Source of the DNA: a virus
Length of the DNA stretch: 64,000 nt
Reading direction: 5' to 3' (one strand)
IMG/VR virus record: IMGVR_UViG_3300042869_001887
Coordinates: 1-64,000 of that record
Part shown: positions 24,075-32,806 of the stretch, piece after piece
How positions within the stretch are numbered: position 1 is the stretch's first letter
Layout of the letters: every line of letters starts with the position of its first letter
Position numbers and translations under genes: made by a program
Notes under the pieces: generated by a model
What the model was told of the DNA's origin: nothing
Database searches by the model: none
The model's input: only the letters and a program-made list of their open reading frames with translations

Positions 24075-24791
24075 TTATTCAGAAAATTTTTCTTCGAAAA
24101 TTGTTTTATTGATTTGCTCTTCAACATTTGCGGTGTGAAGTAACTCTATAGTTTTTGTATCGGAATCAAAGATAAACTGACCCTGAGAACCTTCATTTAT
24201 TTCCCAACCTCCAAAATGATTTTCTAACTGACGATAACACCAATCTTCGACCTTGTCTGGAACACGAATATTATTACTGAAATTATCCTCTATATAACCA
24301 CTGTCACCACTACCATTGTAATCAAGAGTGAATTCTTTATCTTTGACGCCATTATCATCAAAAACCTTTGAAATAGAATCAAAGAGTTCGTCTAGTTGTT
24401 CATCATCTTCGTAAGAAACACCTTCGGTTTCTGAAGTTTCATAGTAGGTATAAAAATCAGATATAGTAATCGTTGAATTTCTACAATCTATTTCAATCTC
24501 AAGTCTTCTATAATTTAATTCCTCATAAGGTTCTTCAATAAGATTTTTGGATTGTATAAAATCAAAAATTTTTTCAAAGATTTGTTGTAACTCTTCAGTA
24601 ATATCTACTCTGTAGTTATTAGAAAAAGAGGTGAACTCCTCCCAATGAATATCATCAATTACATAATCATCAAATTCAATCTCAAGAAGTCCTTCACTCA
24701 TACCTGAGGCTTTCAAGTATCTTGTATAACTTCGAAGATATTTTTTTTCTTCGGGAGATAGTACTGTGGGTAAAGATTGTTCTATTTTCAT
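24075..24791 (-). CDS. uncharacterised acidic protein
   Basis: A 238-residue protein rich in Glu, Asp, Tyr and Phe, with a helical N-terminal third and strand-rich middle (LEIEIDCRNSTITISDFYTY). A D-Y-N-G-S-G-D-S-G-Y motif lies near residue 165. No family is recognised. It overlaps no neighbour and is 18 nt downstream of the sulfotransferase-like gene. Confidence 0.65.
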   Translation of the reverse strand: MKIEQSLPTVLSPEEKKYLRSYTRYLKASGMSEGLLEIEFDDYVIDDIHWEEFTSFSNNYRVDITEELQQIFEKIFDFIQSKNLIEEPYEELNYRRLEIEIDCRNSTITISDFYTYYETSETEGVSYEDDEQLDELFDSISKVFDDNGVKDKEFTLDYNGSGDSGYIEDNFSNNIRVPDKVEDWCYRQLENHFGGWEINEGSQGQFIFDSDTKTIELLHTANVEEQINKTIFEEKFSE

Positions 24792-24809
24792 AAAAATAAA
24801 TATGTTGGA

Positions 24810-25388
24810 TTATTTCCAAGAATTCTTATCATATCCAAATAATTCAAAATCATTTCTAAAATTATCAAAAATGTAATTTGATAGACTTTCATCGTATTCT
24901 TTTTTCCAATAATCAAAATTATCTTCTCTGTATTGATTTGTTTTTATATTCTCAGAAAATATTTTTTTTAATTCCTTACTCATATTTTCCTGAATAAATT
25001 TTATTTTCAATAAATCTTCTTCAATATTTTCTACTCTTACAATATAATCAGGTTTTTTTTTGAATGATAAGATAAATTTAGAAATCCATAATTGATGTGG
25101 GTTTTGATTGTGTTTATTTAAATTTTTCAAATTTGTATGAATCCAATCATGAAAGGAAACGTTTGATAAATTTTTTTGTTCCTCAAACATTTTAAAAATG
25201 GACACCAATCTTTTATATGGGTTGTGAACGTTGGTTATTAAAACATAGTCATCCGAGTCTTTTGGAAAATTTTCATCGTGATATTTTGTACTATCAAAAT
25301 TAAAATATTCCATAATTGGGACACAAGCTCGTGAAGCAGTACGAATCGGTGTGAACCATAAGATTTTATTTTTGTGAGAATAATTCAA
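24810..25388 (-). CDS. sulfotransferase-like protein
   Basis: The start is a TTG at 25388 that overlaps the TGA of the upstream gene (TTGA), which implies translational coupling. The 192-residue protein has W-F-T-P-I-R-T-A-S-R-A near the start, similar to the PAPS 5'-phosphosulfate loop, and V-H-N-P-Y-K-R-L-V-S-I-F at about residues 55-66, similar to the 3'-phosphate binding block (RNPxxRxxS). Such enzymes sulfate glycans. It is shorter than typical members, so the assignment is tentative. Confidence 0.55.
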   Translation of the reverse strand: MNYSHKNKILWFTPIRTASRACVPIMEYFNFDSTKYHDENFPKDSDDYVLITNVHNPYKRLVSIFKMFEEQKNLSNVSFHDWIHTNLKNLNKHNQNPHQLWISKFILSFKKKPDYIVRVENIEEDLLKIKFIQENMSKELKKIFSENIKTNQYREDNFDYWKKEYDESLSNYIFDNFRNDFELFGYDKNSWK

Positions 25389-25738
25389 TCTTCAAATTCA
25401 AGTTTTACAGTTTTCATCATCCAAATCGGTCTTTTATTTTCACTCAGATTATTCACCCATTCTTTAGCTGAAGGTATGTAGTTATTACAATCTTCTTTCA
25501 CATGTTGTTCACCGACATACCTTGTATACACAGTTTTACCATCACTGTTCTTGAATTCAGTTCCGAAACGTTGTTCCATCTCAAAAATTCCTTCAGAATG
25601 ATGTCTGAACATTCTGTGGAGAGAATCACCAAACCAACCTTTTGTTTCATCTAACCACTCGTGTAGATGTATGTAATCTTCGGGTTTACCACCAAATTTT
25701 TTTGCGGAAGATTTGGCATGTAAGTTGGGATGTGCCAT
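25385..25738 (-). CDS. DUF6915-type protein
   Basis: A 117-residue protein with M-A-H-P-N-L-H-A-K-S-S-A-K-K-F-G-G, L-D-E-T-K, R-M-F-R-H-H-S-E-G-I-F and Y-V-G-E-Q-H-V-K-E-D, a well conserved set that I recall as DUF6915, found in bacteria and phages. The many His residues could bind metal. Function unknown. Confidence 0.75.
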   Translation of the reverse strand: MAHPNLHAKSSAKKFGGKPEDYIHLHEWLDETKGWFGDSLHRMFRHHSEGIFEMEQRFGTEFKNSDGKTVYTRYVGEQHVKEDCNNYIPSAKEWVNNLSENKRPIWMMKTVKLEFED

Positions 25739-25752
25739 TTCAAGAAATTTTG

Positions 25753-25825
25753 AGCCAGAGACAGGAATCGAACCTGCGACCTACTGATTACAAATCAGTT
25801 GCTCTACCTGCTGAGCTACTCGGGC
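25753..25825 (-). tRNA. tRNA-Thr (anticodon TGT)
   Basis: Minus strand: GCCCGAG pairs with CTCTGGC with one mismatch, anticodon stem CTGAT/ATCAG around TT-TGT-A, T-loop GGTTCGATTCC. Confidence 0.9.
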
Positions 25826-25831
25826 TTGTTG

Positions 25832-25904
25832 AGCGGAAGACCAGGCTCGAACTGGCCACCCCGACCTTGGCAAGGTCGTGCTCTACCGAATGAGCTACTT
25901 CCGC
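25832..25904 (-). tRNA. tRNA-Gly (anticodon GCC)
   Basis: Minus strand: GCGGAAG pairs with CTTCCGC, anticodon stem GACCT/AGGTC around T-GCC-A, T-loop AGTTCGAGCC. Confidence 0.92.
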
Positions 25905-25944
25905 TGGAGTGCAGTGGGGTCTAGAACCCCTGAGGCCACTGCAC
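25905..25944 (-). other. tRNA-like minihelix (acceptor stem plus T-arm only)
   Basis: Minus strand: GTGCAGT pairs with ACTGCAC, enclosing GGCCTCA and a T-arm-like GGGG-TTCTAGA-CCCC, followed by T-CCA. The D- and anticodon arms are absent. It lies exactly between tRNA-Gly and tRNA-Asn, so it looks like a deletion remnant of a tRNA. An alternative 9-bp hairpin (GTGCAGTGG/CCACTGCAC) is also possible. Confidence 0.45.
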
Positions 25945-25959
25945 GTTTTATCCCCTTTG

Positions 25960-26031
25960 CGTCCTCTCATGGTCTCGAACCATGGACCCTCTCGTTAACA
26001 GCGAGATGCTCTACCACTGAGCTAAGAAGAC
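25960..26031 (-). tRNA. tRNA-Asn (anticodon GTT)
   Basis: Minus strand: GTCTTCT pairs with AGAGGAC, anticodon stem CTCGC/CGAG around T-GTT-AA, T-loop GGTTCGAGACC. Confidence 0.92.
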
Positions 26032-26032
26032 G

Positions 26033-26109
<77 letters not shown>

Positions 26110-26167
26110 AAGTCTCACAAAATTATAATAAAAAAAATTAAAAATTAAAATTATCAGAAAAATTTGA

Positions 26168-26917
26168 TTACTCTATCTCCCAAAACTTCTTTCTTTTGTC
26201 AATATTTGATTGAAGTTTTACTAATTGTTGGTTGAATACTTTGATTTTATTATCAACAATTTTTTTCTTTGCTTCGAGATATTCCCAATAATCTTTACCT
26301 TCTTGTTTGAAACGAGCTCTATCAATTGCGCTTGTTTCATCTGAGAAAACTTTAGGTCTTCCTCTTCTTGGAGTTGAGATTTCAACTTCAGGTTGGTCAA
26401 TCACTGATGGAGGAGTTACGGGTGGTAAATCTTTACTAATGTCTTGTACAGGTTCCTGAGGTGCGGGTTTAAGTCTTCTTATAACCTTTATACTCGGGTC
26501 GTTTAAGTCAATTTTTGGCTTGTTCTTTGAACCTAGTGGCCTACCTCTTTTTTTACCAATATTATCTTGTATTTCATCTTTTAGATAATTTGCAATTTTG
26601 GTTTTTACAATAGGAAATCTTTCCATTGCAGTTTTGATAAAATTTTGAGCATCTCTTGGACTCAAACTATTCAAGAAACTATCAATATAGTCTGTGGCTA
26701 AAACTAAATCATCACTTGATTTTGTGGCCTTTGTAGTATTTGTCGACAACCAACTTTGAAATTCCTGAAGCATTGGTAATGACTGAATTTTTACAGGATT
26801 ATCTATTGTACTATCCAAAATCCAACTACCCATATTAGATGCAACCCAATTAAATTTCTCATCGGAATAGTATCTTGCCTCTGTGATATAATCTTGGAAA
26901 TAATTTAGAAATCTCAT
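26168..26917 (-). CDS. AT-hook protein with virion-type leader
   Basis: A 249-residue protein beginning MRFLNYFQDYITE before Ala14 (leader ending I-T-E). Two AT-hook cores, K-K-R-G-R-P-L-G-S-K and P-R-R-G-R-P-K, bind the minor groove of AT-rich DNA. They flank a Pro-rich linker, and the C-terminal 60 residues form a basic coiled coil. With the leader, this fits an internal head protein that binds packaged DNA, comparable in idea to T4 internal proteins (inference). It lies just upstream of the tRNA cluster on the same strand. Confidence 0.75.
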   Translation of the reverse strand: MRFLNYFQDYITEARYYSDEKFNWVASNMGSWILDSTIDNPVKIQSLPMLQEFQSWLSTNTTKATKSSDDLVLATDYIDSFLNSLSPRDAQNFIKTAMERFPIVKTKIANYLKDEIQDNIGKKRGRPLGSKNKPKIDLNDPSIKVIRRLKPAPQEPVQDISKDLPPVTPPSVIDQPEVEISTPRRGRPKVFSDETSAIDRARFKQEGKDYWEYLEAKKKIVDNKIKVFNQQLVKLQSNIDKRKKFWEIE

Positions 26918-26977
26918 AAAAAATTTATTTATAAATATAACAAAATTTGATATTTATTTATATAAATGAATTAAACG

Positions 26978-27061
26978 ATGTGTCTTTTGGAAAACGACAA
27001 CATTTATGAGAACATGGTGATTGGAAATCGAATTAAATTCCGAACCATAAACAAGTATTAA
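26978..27061 (+). CDS. possible 27-residue peptide
   Basis: A short frame from ATG at 26978 to TAA at 27059-27061 starting MCLLENDNIYENM, followed 16 nt later by a terminator. The terminator placement supports a transcribed unit, but coding is unproven. The rest of 26918-27145 holds only the terminator and the HNH promoter. Confidence 0.3.
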   Translation: MCLLENDNIYENMVIGNRIKFRTINKY

Positions 27062-27076
27062 ATCATTCTATATCTG

Positions 27077-27110
27077 AAGGGGTCAACATAAATGACCCCT
27101 TTGTTTTTTT
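27077..27110 (+). terminator. terminator
   Basis: AAGGGGTCA-ACATAAA-TGACCCCTT followed by TGTTTTTTT. Confidence 0.85.
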
Positions 27111-27130
27111 AATAAAATAAACTATTTTTG
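27101..27130 (+). promoter_or_regulatory. Bacteroidota-type promoter of the HNH gene
   Basis: TTG (27101-27103), a 19-nt spacer and TATTTTTG (27123-27130), 15 nt before the ATG at 27146. The TTG overlaps the tail of the preceding terminator. Confidence 0.6.
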
Positions 27131-27145
27131 TTTAAAATTTTTATT

Positions 27146-27634
27146 ATGAGCCACGTCTTGGTTTTGAATTATGACTATACTCCCTTGAATGTAACAAGCG
27201 TCAAACGGGGGTTTGTTTTAGTTGACAAGGGTAAAGCTGAGATTGTAAAATCTGATGATAATCCTATTGTGACAGGCTACAAAACTTATGTCAGACCCGT
27301 AATCATACGTTTATTAAAATACATAAGACATTTCACTAGAGTTTTACGTGCAAATAGAAACAGAATTTATAAAAGAGATAACCATCAATGTGTTTATTGT
27401 GGTTCTTCGAGAAATTTGACATTAGACCACGTGATACCTAAATCAAGAGGTGGAAAGAATGAATGGACCAATTTGGTTACCTCATGTCAAAAATGTAATC
27501 TAAAGAAAGCAGATAAGACCCCTGAAGAAGCAAGAATGGTTATGAGACAAAAACCATTTGCGCCAACCCTTGTAAATGAAAATCATACTTTATCCAAAAT
27601 TTGGAATGATTTCCAAAAATCATTTGTTTATTAA
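27146..27634 (+). CDS. HNH endonuclease
   Basis: The ATG at 27146 (MSHVLVLNYDYTPLNV) is preferred to a TTG at 27128. The 162-residue protein has the N-terminal L-N-Y-D-Y-T-P-L-N block and an HNH core, C-V-Y-C-G, L-D-H-V-I-P-K-S-R-G-G, N-L-V-T-S-C-Q-K-C-N, with two CxxC zinc pairs. This stand-alone type is widespread in Bacteroidota chromosomes and in phages, where some act in packaging or as homing nucleases. It opens a plus-strand run ending with clpP. Confidence 0.9.
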   Translation: MSHVLVLNYDYTPLNVTSVKRGFVLVDKGKAEIVKSDDNPIVTGYKTYVRPVIIRLLKYIRHFTRVLRANRNRIYKRDNHQCVYCGSSRNLTLDHVIPKSRGGKNEWTNLVTSCQKCNLKKADKTPEEARMVMRQKPFAPTLVNENHTLSKIWNDFQKSFVY

Positions 27635-27656
27635 AATTTTATAATAGATTTATACT

Positions 27657-27932
27657 ATGGATTTAAGCTTCAAACAATTATCAATTGCGTTTCTTGTTTT
27701 AAGTGTAGGGTTTCTACTCTCTCTTCTGAGGGTTCAAACTCTTACGAAAAAAAACGAAAACTTGAAAATCAAAATCAGTTCTATGGAAAAAAACATAGAT
27801 AGTTTAGAAAATGAAATTTTTGTCAAAGAACTACAATTGTTCAGATACGAAAGAGCGGTTGAAATTTTTGAAGAAAGAAACCCGAATGCCACGTCACAAT
27901 TAAATGACATAATCTCAGACGAAACAGAATAA
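27657..27932 (+). CDS. membrane-anchored coiled-coil protein
   Basis: A 91-residue protein with one N-terminal membrane helix (LSIAFLVLSVGFLLSLLRV) followed by a Lys/Glu/Leu coiled coil (about residues 30-75). It could be a small spanin-like or tethering protein. Placed 22 nt after the HNH gene and 1 nt before the next gene. Confidence 0.65.
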   Translation: MDLSFKQLSIAFLVLSVGFLLSLLRVQTLTKKNENLKIKISSMEKNIDSLENEIFVKELQLFRYERAVEIFEERNPNATSQLNDIISDETE

Positions 27933-27933
27933 A

Positions 27934-28200
27934 ATGGAACAAGAATTAAAAAATGAGACTCCTGAAGAACAAACTTCAGAACCGACAACAGACCCATCAC
28001 TTTTATTTGCTAAAGCATTATCTTTTATTTTAAAAAATGGTGAGGGTATAGTGGTTGATACTAATAATGAAGTAAACTTTTCCGAAGAAGTGAAAAAAGT
28101 AATTGTTTTCAAGTTTTCAGATAAAATTCACATTTACAAATGTGACGAAGACATTGCTGAAGGCACCGCAGTTCATTTACAACAAGAGGAGGAAAATTAA
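27934..28200 (+). CDS. small acidic protein
   Basis: An 88-residue acidic protein without recognised motifs. The C-terminal half alternates short strands (GIVVDTNNEVNF, VIVFKFSDKIHIYKC). It ends 2 nt before the first carbamoyltransferase gene and is probably part of the same operon. Confidence 0.6.
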   Translation: MEQELKNETPEEQTSEPTTDPSLLFAKALSFILKNGEGIVVDTNNEVNFSEEVKKVIVFKFSDKIHIYKCDEDIAEGTAVHLQQEEEN

Positions 28201-28202
28201 AT

Positions 28203-29870
28203 ATGAAAGTTTTAGGTTTTTCGAATGGCCACGACAAAGGAGCGGTCATAATTGAAGACGGAAGGATACTTGTGGGTATAACACAAGAAAGACTATCGAG
28301 AATCAAACACGATGGAGCTTATCAAGGTGGTAAAATCCCTTTTGAGTCAATAAACTATTGTCTGAATGCGATAGGTTGTTCGATTAGGGAGATTGATTAT
28401 TTTGTATATAGTACTACGGAAAATATTGATGATGTAGAAGACCAATTCTTTTCTAAATTTTCACATATAAGTCGAGAAAAGATACAATTCATTCCACATC
28501 ATTTAGCACACGCTTACTCAACATTTTTCAGTTCGGGATTTGACGAAGCGGCTGTTGTTGTTGCGGATGCTTCAGGTAGTATCATAACTTATAAAAATAA
28601 AACCCACGAATGGTATGACCCCAAAAAGTGGGACTTGAATCCAGATTTTGATTGGGCTGAAGGAATTTCAATTCTTCATTTAAAAAAGGACACTTATGAA
28701 GAACACTATAAAAGATGGGTAAAGTTTCCGGTTCCTTGGAATACTAATGAAGAAACTTCCTTGGGAACAATGTATTCTGAGGGAACTCTACAATTGGTAT
28801 ACGAACCCGCCAATCATACTTGGAGCGCCGGAAAACTGATGGGGTTGGCATCATACGGTGACCCAAAATTGGTTTCTGAAGCACCTGAGTTTGTGAAAGA
28901 AATTGACGGGGAAATATCTCTTTTAAATAACAGCATCTACCCAAAAGTTACTTGGGCGTCAGATTTCTTTTCAAGGTCGGTTGCTGCAGGAATATATCAA
29001 AGGGAACAAGAAAGAGCTTCACTAATTTTAGCGAAAATGGCAAAAAATATGACCAATTCAAAAAACATTTGTGTTGCTGGAGGTTCTTTCTTGAATTGTA
29101 ATTCTAATGAACTAATTCTGAAATCAGGTTTGTATGAAAATTGTTTTTTCTTACCTCCTGCTGATGACAGTGGTATCCCATTGGGGTGCGCATGGTATGC
29201 ACTTCAGAAAGTTACAGAAATCAAAAATACTTCAAAAATTTCTCCTTATTTTGGGAGACCATACCATAAAAATGAGATTATATCAGCACTGAACGAACAC
29301 CCTGAATTAGATTTCATAGAATATAAAGATTTCAACGAATTAGTTGAGCAAGTAACCTATTGGTTGACACAAAACAGAGTTATTGGGTGGTTTCAGGACG
29401 GTTCTGAAATCGGACCTAGAGCGCTTGGTAATAGGTCAATTGTCGCATCCCCAATGACCAAATGGATGTGTGGTCACATAAATGCAGATATTAAAGGTAG
29501 AGAGTGGTACCGCCCTTTCGCACCCGCAGTCCTTTACGAATATCAGAATGAAATATTCGATATGGATTATTTTTCTCCTCACATGTTAGTGACTACAACT
29601 GTGAAAGAATCCTGGAGAGAAAGAATACCATCTGTAGTTCATATTGATAATTCTGCTAGAATTCAATCTGTAACAGAAAAAAATAATTATAAATTTTATA
29701 CGCTTATTAAAAGTTTTTATGAGAAAACTCAGGTTCCTGTTCTTTTGAATACAAGTTTCAACGGGCCGAGTGAGCCAATTGTCGAAACCCCAACAGACGC
29801 AATCAAAACTTTTATTACCCGAAATTTAAATTATTTGGTTCTCAATAATTTTTTAATTTGGAAAAACTAA
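28203..29870 (+). CDS. O-carbamoyltransferase (NodU/TobZ/CmcH family), copy 1
   Basis: A 555-residue protein with the two domains of the family. The Kae1-like N-terminal half (about residues 1-340) has H-H-L-A-H-A-Y-S-T-F, giving the HxxxH metal site, V-V-A-D-A-S-G-S, and C-V-A-G-G-S-F-L-N-C-N. The C-terminal YrdC-like half has G-W-F-Q-D-G-S-E-I-G-P-R-A-L-G-N-R-S-I and N-T-S-F-N. Such enzymes make carbamoyl-adenylate and move the carbamoyl group to a hydroxyl, often of a sugar. The acceptor is unknown. It is followed by a second, divergent copy 1 nt later. Confidence 0.92.
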   Translation: MKVLGFSNGHDKGAVIIEDGRILVGITQERLSRIKHDGAYQGGKIPFESINYCLNAIGCSIREIDYFVYSTTENIDDVEDQFFSKFSHISREKIQFIPHHLAHAYSTFFSSGFDEAAVVVADASGSIITYKNKTHEWYDPKKWDLNPDFDWAEGISILHLKKDTYEEHYKRWVKFPVPWNTNEETSLGTMYSEGTLQLVYEPANHTWSAGKLMGLASYGDPKLVSEAPEFVKEIDGEISLLNNSIYPKVTWASDFFSRSVAAGIYQREQERASLILAKMAKNMTNSKNICVAGGSFLNCNSNELILKSGLYENCFFLPPADDSGIPLGCAWYALQKVTEIKNTSKISPYFGRPYHKNEIISALNEHPELDFIEYKDFNELVEQVTYWLTQNRVIGWFQDGSEIGPRALGNRSIVASPMTKWMCGHINADIKGREWYRPFAPAVLYEYQNEIFDMDYFSPHMLVTTTVKESWRERIPSVVHIDNSARIQSVTEKNNYKFYTLIKSFYEKTQVPVLLNTSFNGPSEPIVETPTDAIKTFITRNLNYLVLNNFLIWKN

Positions 29871-29871
29871 A

Positions 29872-31467
29872 ATGAGTAGAATTTATGGTATGTTCACAGG
29901 CTCACACAGCCCGTGTATAGCTTACTTGGAAGATGGAGAAATAATTTTTTCTATAGAAGAAGAACGTTTGACTAGAATAAAGGCGGGTGATAATTACGAC
30001 ATTCAGGCCGAAATGTGTTTGAACAGGGCAGAGCTTGAAACCAACGTGAAATTTCATGAAGCGGATTATAGGGTTATTGCTCAGCCTGTACCCGACGAAT
30101 TTTTGAGAAGAATTTCCAAAGGTAAACCTTATGAAAGGGTAAGTCATCACACCGCCCACGCTTACGGTGCATATTTTACAAGTGGATTTGAAGGTAAAAC
30201 GATAACCATAACATATGATGGCGGTGGTCAAGAATCAGTAATGAAAATTTTCCTTTGTGAAAATGGAAAAATGACCTTAGTGAAAAATATGCCATATGCT
30301 GGTTTTGCCAGCTTATCCCATTTGTGGGGTTTTAGTACGTCTAGTATGAGAGGTTATGATGAACATAATGAGGGAAAATGGAAAATGTGTAAAGATGAGG
30401 GAAAACTTATGGGAATGGCGCCAGATGGATTTTATGATGAAAAAATATATAAAATCTTGAATTCATTAGTAAATTATGAAAATTTGAGATTTTTCCCCTC
30501 GGGTACCGCACCAAAAACACAGTTTATTTGTGATATGATGTTTGAAGATGGTTTTTTCGAAAGTCAAATAAACAAAGAAATGTTTTGTTTCAATTTACAA
30601 AAATTGACAAATGATTTGATGTTGAGATTTATAAATGATTTACACAAGTTATATCCAGAATATACAAAACTATGTTTCGCCGGAGGTCTTTTTGCAAACG
30701 TTAAACTAAATCAACACATAAACGAACTACCTTGGGTTGAGGAAGTTTACATTTTACCTCCGATGGGTGACGAGGGATTAGCTCTCGGTGCCGCAATTTT
30801 TAAATCTGTAGAATTAGGTGAATGGACTAAACCAAAACGTTTAAAAAATGTTTTTCTCGGTTCGAAGTATTCTGAAGAAAAAATTCAAAGGGCTTCAACT
30901 TCATTCAATTTTAAGAGAAGAGAGTATGATGTAAAAGAAATGGCAAGAAAAATTGCTGATGGTAATATAGTTGGATGGTTTCAGGGTGGGTCTGAATTGG
31001 GTCCAAGGGCTTTGGGTGCTCGAAGTATTTTAGTAAAACCCACAGATAAAGAAACACATAAAATTTTGAACGGGAGACTTAAAAGATATGATACTATGCC
31101 ATTTGCACCTATCGTCATGTCCGAACACTTTGATGAAATTTTCACTTGTTCTAAGTCAAAATATACTGCACAATTTATGACTATGTGTTATTCCACAAAA
31201 GAGGAGTGGATAGATAAAATTCCTGCAGTAATTCAAAAGTCAGATAAAACCGCAAGACCTCAAGTTGTTGTAAAAGAATCAAATCCTAAATTTTGGGAGA
31301 TTTTAAACGAGTATTACTTGATAACAGGTATTCCTGTACTTCTGAACACTTCATTTAACTCCCACAATGAACCAATTATTGAACATCCTCGCCAAGCATT
31401 TGAAACTTTATATAAAAAAATAATTGATGAACTCATATTAGAAGATTATGTATATTACTCTGAATAG
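29872..31467 (+). CDS. O-carbamoyltransferase (NodU/TobZ/CmcH family), copy 2
   Basis: A 531-residue paralogue of the previous gene. It has S-H-H-T-A-H-A-Y-G-A-Y (HxxxH), I-T-Y-D-G-G-G-Q, C-F-A-G-G-L-F-A-N-V-K and G-W-F-Q-G-G-S-E-L-G-P-R-A-L-G-A-R-S-I, so all key motifs are intact. Identity to copy 1 is clearly low outside motifs, which suggests two acceptors or two positions rather than a recent duplication. The end overlaps the next start by 20 nt. Confidence 0.92.
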   Translation: MSRIYGMFTGSHSPCIAYLEDGEIIFSIEEERLTRIKAGDNYDIQAEMCLNRAELETNVKFHEADYRVIAQPVPDEFLRRISKGKPYERVSHHTAHAYGAYFTSGFEGKTITITYDGGGQESVMKIFLCENGKMTLVKNMPYAGFASLSHLWGFSTSSMRGYDEHNEGKWKMCKDEGKLMGMAPDGFYDEKIYKILNSLVNYENLRFFPSGTAPKTQFICDMMFEDGFFESQINKEMFCFNLQKLTNDLMLRFINDLHKLYPEYTKLCFAGGLFANVKLNQHINELPWVEEVYILPPMGDEGLALGAAIFKSVELGEWTKPKRLKNVFLGSKYSEEKIQRASTSFNFKRREYDVKEMARKIADGNIVGWFQGGSELGPRALGARSILVKPTDKETHKILNGRLKRYDTMPFAPIVMSEHFDEIFTCSKSKYTAQFMTMCYSTKEEWIDKIPAVIQKSDKTARPQVVVKESNPKFWEILNEYYLITGIPVLLNTSFNSHNEPIIEHPRQAFETLYKKIIDELILEDYVYYSE

Positions 31468-32092
31468 TGAACAAATTGTTTTTAATACAAACCCTAGCGT
31501 ACATGTTAGAGTCGCGGGTCCTGACAAATTATATTATGTTGAATTGAGAGAATATAAGAAGAACGAGGACCAATCTCTTTATATCGAGGGATACAAAATA
31601 TCTTCAGGTTCATACCCAAGATGGAGAGTAGATTTCACTTGTCCAATAGAATTCTATTACGATTTTGAGATACAAATTTCCAAGTATGTCCCAAATTATG
31701 GAATGTCCAAAATTTTTGTACACAGATTTAATGACTATGGTAAACATGTGTTATTTAATTTAGTCACTGAAGATAAGGAAGAGGCATTTTTGTGGACGGA
31801 AAGAGTAAAAGTATATCAAAAAATACATGGGTGTAAAATAGTCCTAAATTCTAAATTCGACGAGATAAATAAAATGTTCGGAGATTATTATTCCACTTTC
31901 GGAATAGATTTTTACAAAACTTATAACATAGGAAGGTTTCCCAAAACCTCAACCGATTTTAGAACTTTGGACCATAGAATGGAGGGAGTAATTTGGTATG
32001 GAAATTGGAAAACCTTTTGGTCATATCAACACCCAAGACCTTGGAAAACTTTGTCAAGTCAAGAAATTGTCGATGACATTTTGGGGTTGTAA
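31448..32092 (+). CDS. partner protein of the carbamoyltransferases, possibly glycosyltransferase-related
   Basis: A 214-residue protein. Residues 1-100 form a beta-rich region. The following F-L-W-T-E-R-V-K-V-Y-Q-K-I-H-G-C-K-I-V-L-N resembles the Rossmann start of autotransporter heptosyltransferase-like enzymes, but the usual C-terminal sugar-binding half is missing. The 20-nt overlap with the carbamoyltransferase gene indicates translational coupling, so it probably acts in the same modification. The family call is weak. Confidence 0.5.
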   Translation: MYITLNSEQIVFNTNPSVHVRVAGPDKLYYVELREYKKNEDQSLYIEGYKISSGSYPRWRVDFTCPIEFYYDFEIQISKYVPNYGMSKIFVHRFNDYGKHVLFNLVTEDKEEAFLWTERVKVYQKIHGCKIVLNSKFDEINKMFGDYYSTFGIDFYKTYNIGRFPKTSTDFRTLDHRMEGVIWYGNWKTFWSYQHPRPWKTLSSQEIVDDILGL

Positions 32093-32111
32093 CTTTTTTT
32101 TGTTATTTTTG
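32081..32111 (+). promoter_or_regulatory. Bacteroidota-type promoter of clpP
   Basis: TTG (32081-32083), a 20-nt spacer and TATTTTTG (32104-32111), 17 nt before the ATG at 32129. Confidence 0.6.
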
Positions 32112-32128
32112 TTTCAAATTTAATACAT

Positions 32129-32806
32129 ATGAATTTGACGAACGATTTTACAAATTATTACACAAAACATTTAGGAAAGGGTTCCTTGGATTTACATTAT
32201 TTTGGTCAACAAATTGAATCCTCTATGACCCCTTACATTCTTGAAGAAAGAGAAATGAGGGCAACTCAAATTGATATTTTTTCGAGGTTGATGAGAGATA
32301 GAATCATTTGGGTTGCAGGTCCCGTAGATGACCGAATGTCCACCATAGTTCAAGCTCAACTTATGTTTTTGGATAACTCAGATAAGACTGATATTACCAT
32401 GCATATCGATTCGCCTGGTGGTTCAGTAAAGAGTGGTTTATCTATGGTTGACGTTATGCAGTACATTACCTGTGATATTAGAACTGTAAACACAGGAATG
32501 GCAGCTTCCATGGGTTCAGTCCTCTTAGGTGCTGGAACCAAAGGAAAAAGAGCATCTTTACGTTTTTCTAAAACTATGTTACATCAAACATCTGGTGGTG
32601 CTGGTGGTAATATTCAAGATGCAAGAATCAATTTTATAGAATGGGAAAAAACCAACAAAATTTTATTCCAACTACTTGGAGAATTTTGTGGAAAAACTTC
32701 CGAGCAAGTTACTGAAGACTCTCAACGTGACTTTTGGCTGTCGGCCGATGAAGCTGTTGAATATGGTATCATCGATGAAGTAGTGAAAACAAAAAAGAAG
32801 GGTTAA
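32129..32806 (+). CDS. clpP: ClpP serine protease
   Basis: A 225-residue ClpP with the complete triad: Ser127 in G-M-A-A-S-M-G-S, His152 in T-M-L-H-Q-T-S-G-G, and Asp201 in S-Q-R-D-F-W-L-S-A-D-E-A. I-D-S-P-G-G-S-V marks the oxyanion strand. The N-terminal 35 residues are longer than the mature E. coli enzyme, consistent with a propeptide or axial-loop extension. It forms a barrel that needs an unfoldase; the phage ClpC-like protein with an IGF loop is the natural partner. Cyanophages also carry clpP, sometimes linked to prohead processing. It has its own promoter and terminator. Confidence 0.95.
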   Translation: MNLTNDFTNYYTKHLGKGSLDLHYFGQQIESSMTPYILEEREMRATQIDIFSRLMRDRIIWVAGPVDDRMSTIVQAQLMFLDNSDKTDITMHIDSPGGSVKSGLSMVDVMQYITCDIRTVNTGMAASMGSVLLGAGTKGKRASLRFSKTMLHQTSGGAGGNIQDARINFIEWEKTNKILFQLLGEFCGKTSEQVTEDSQRDFWLSADEAVEYGIIDEVVKTKKKG

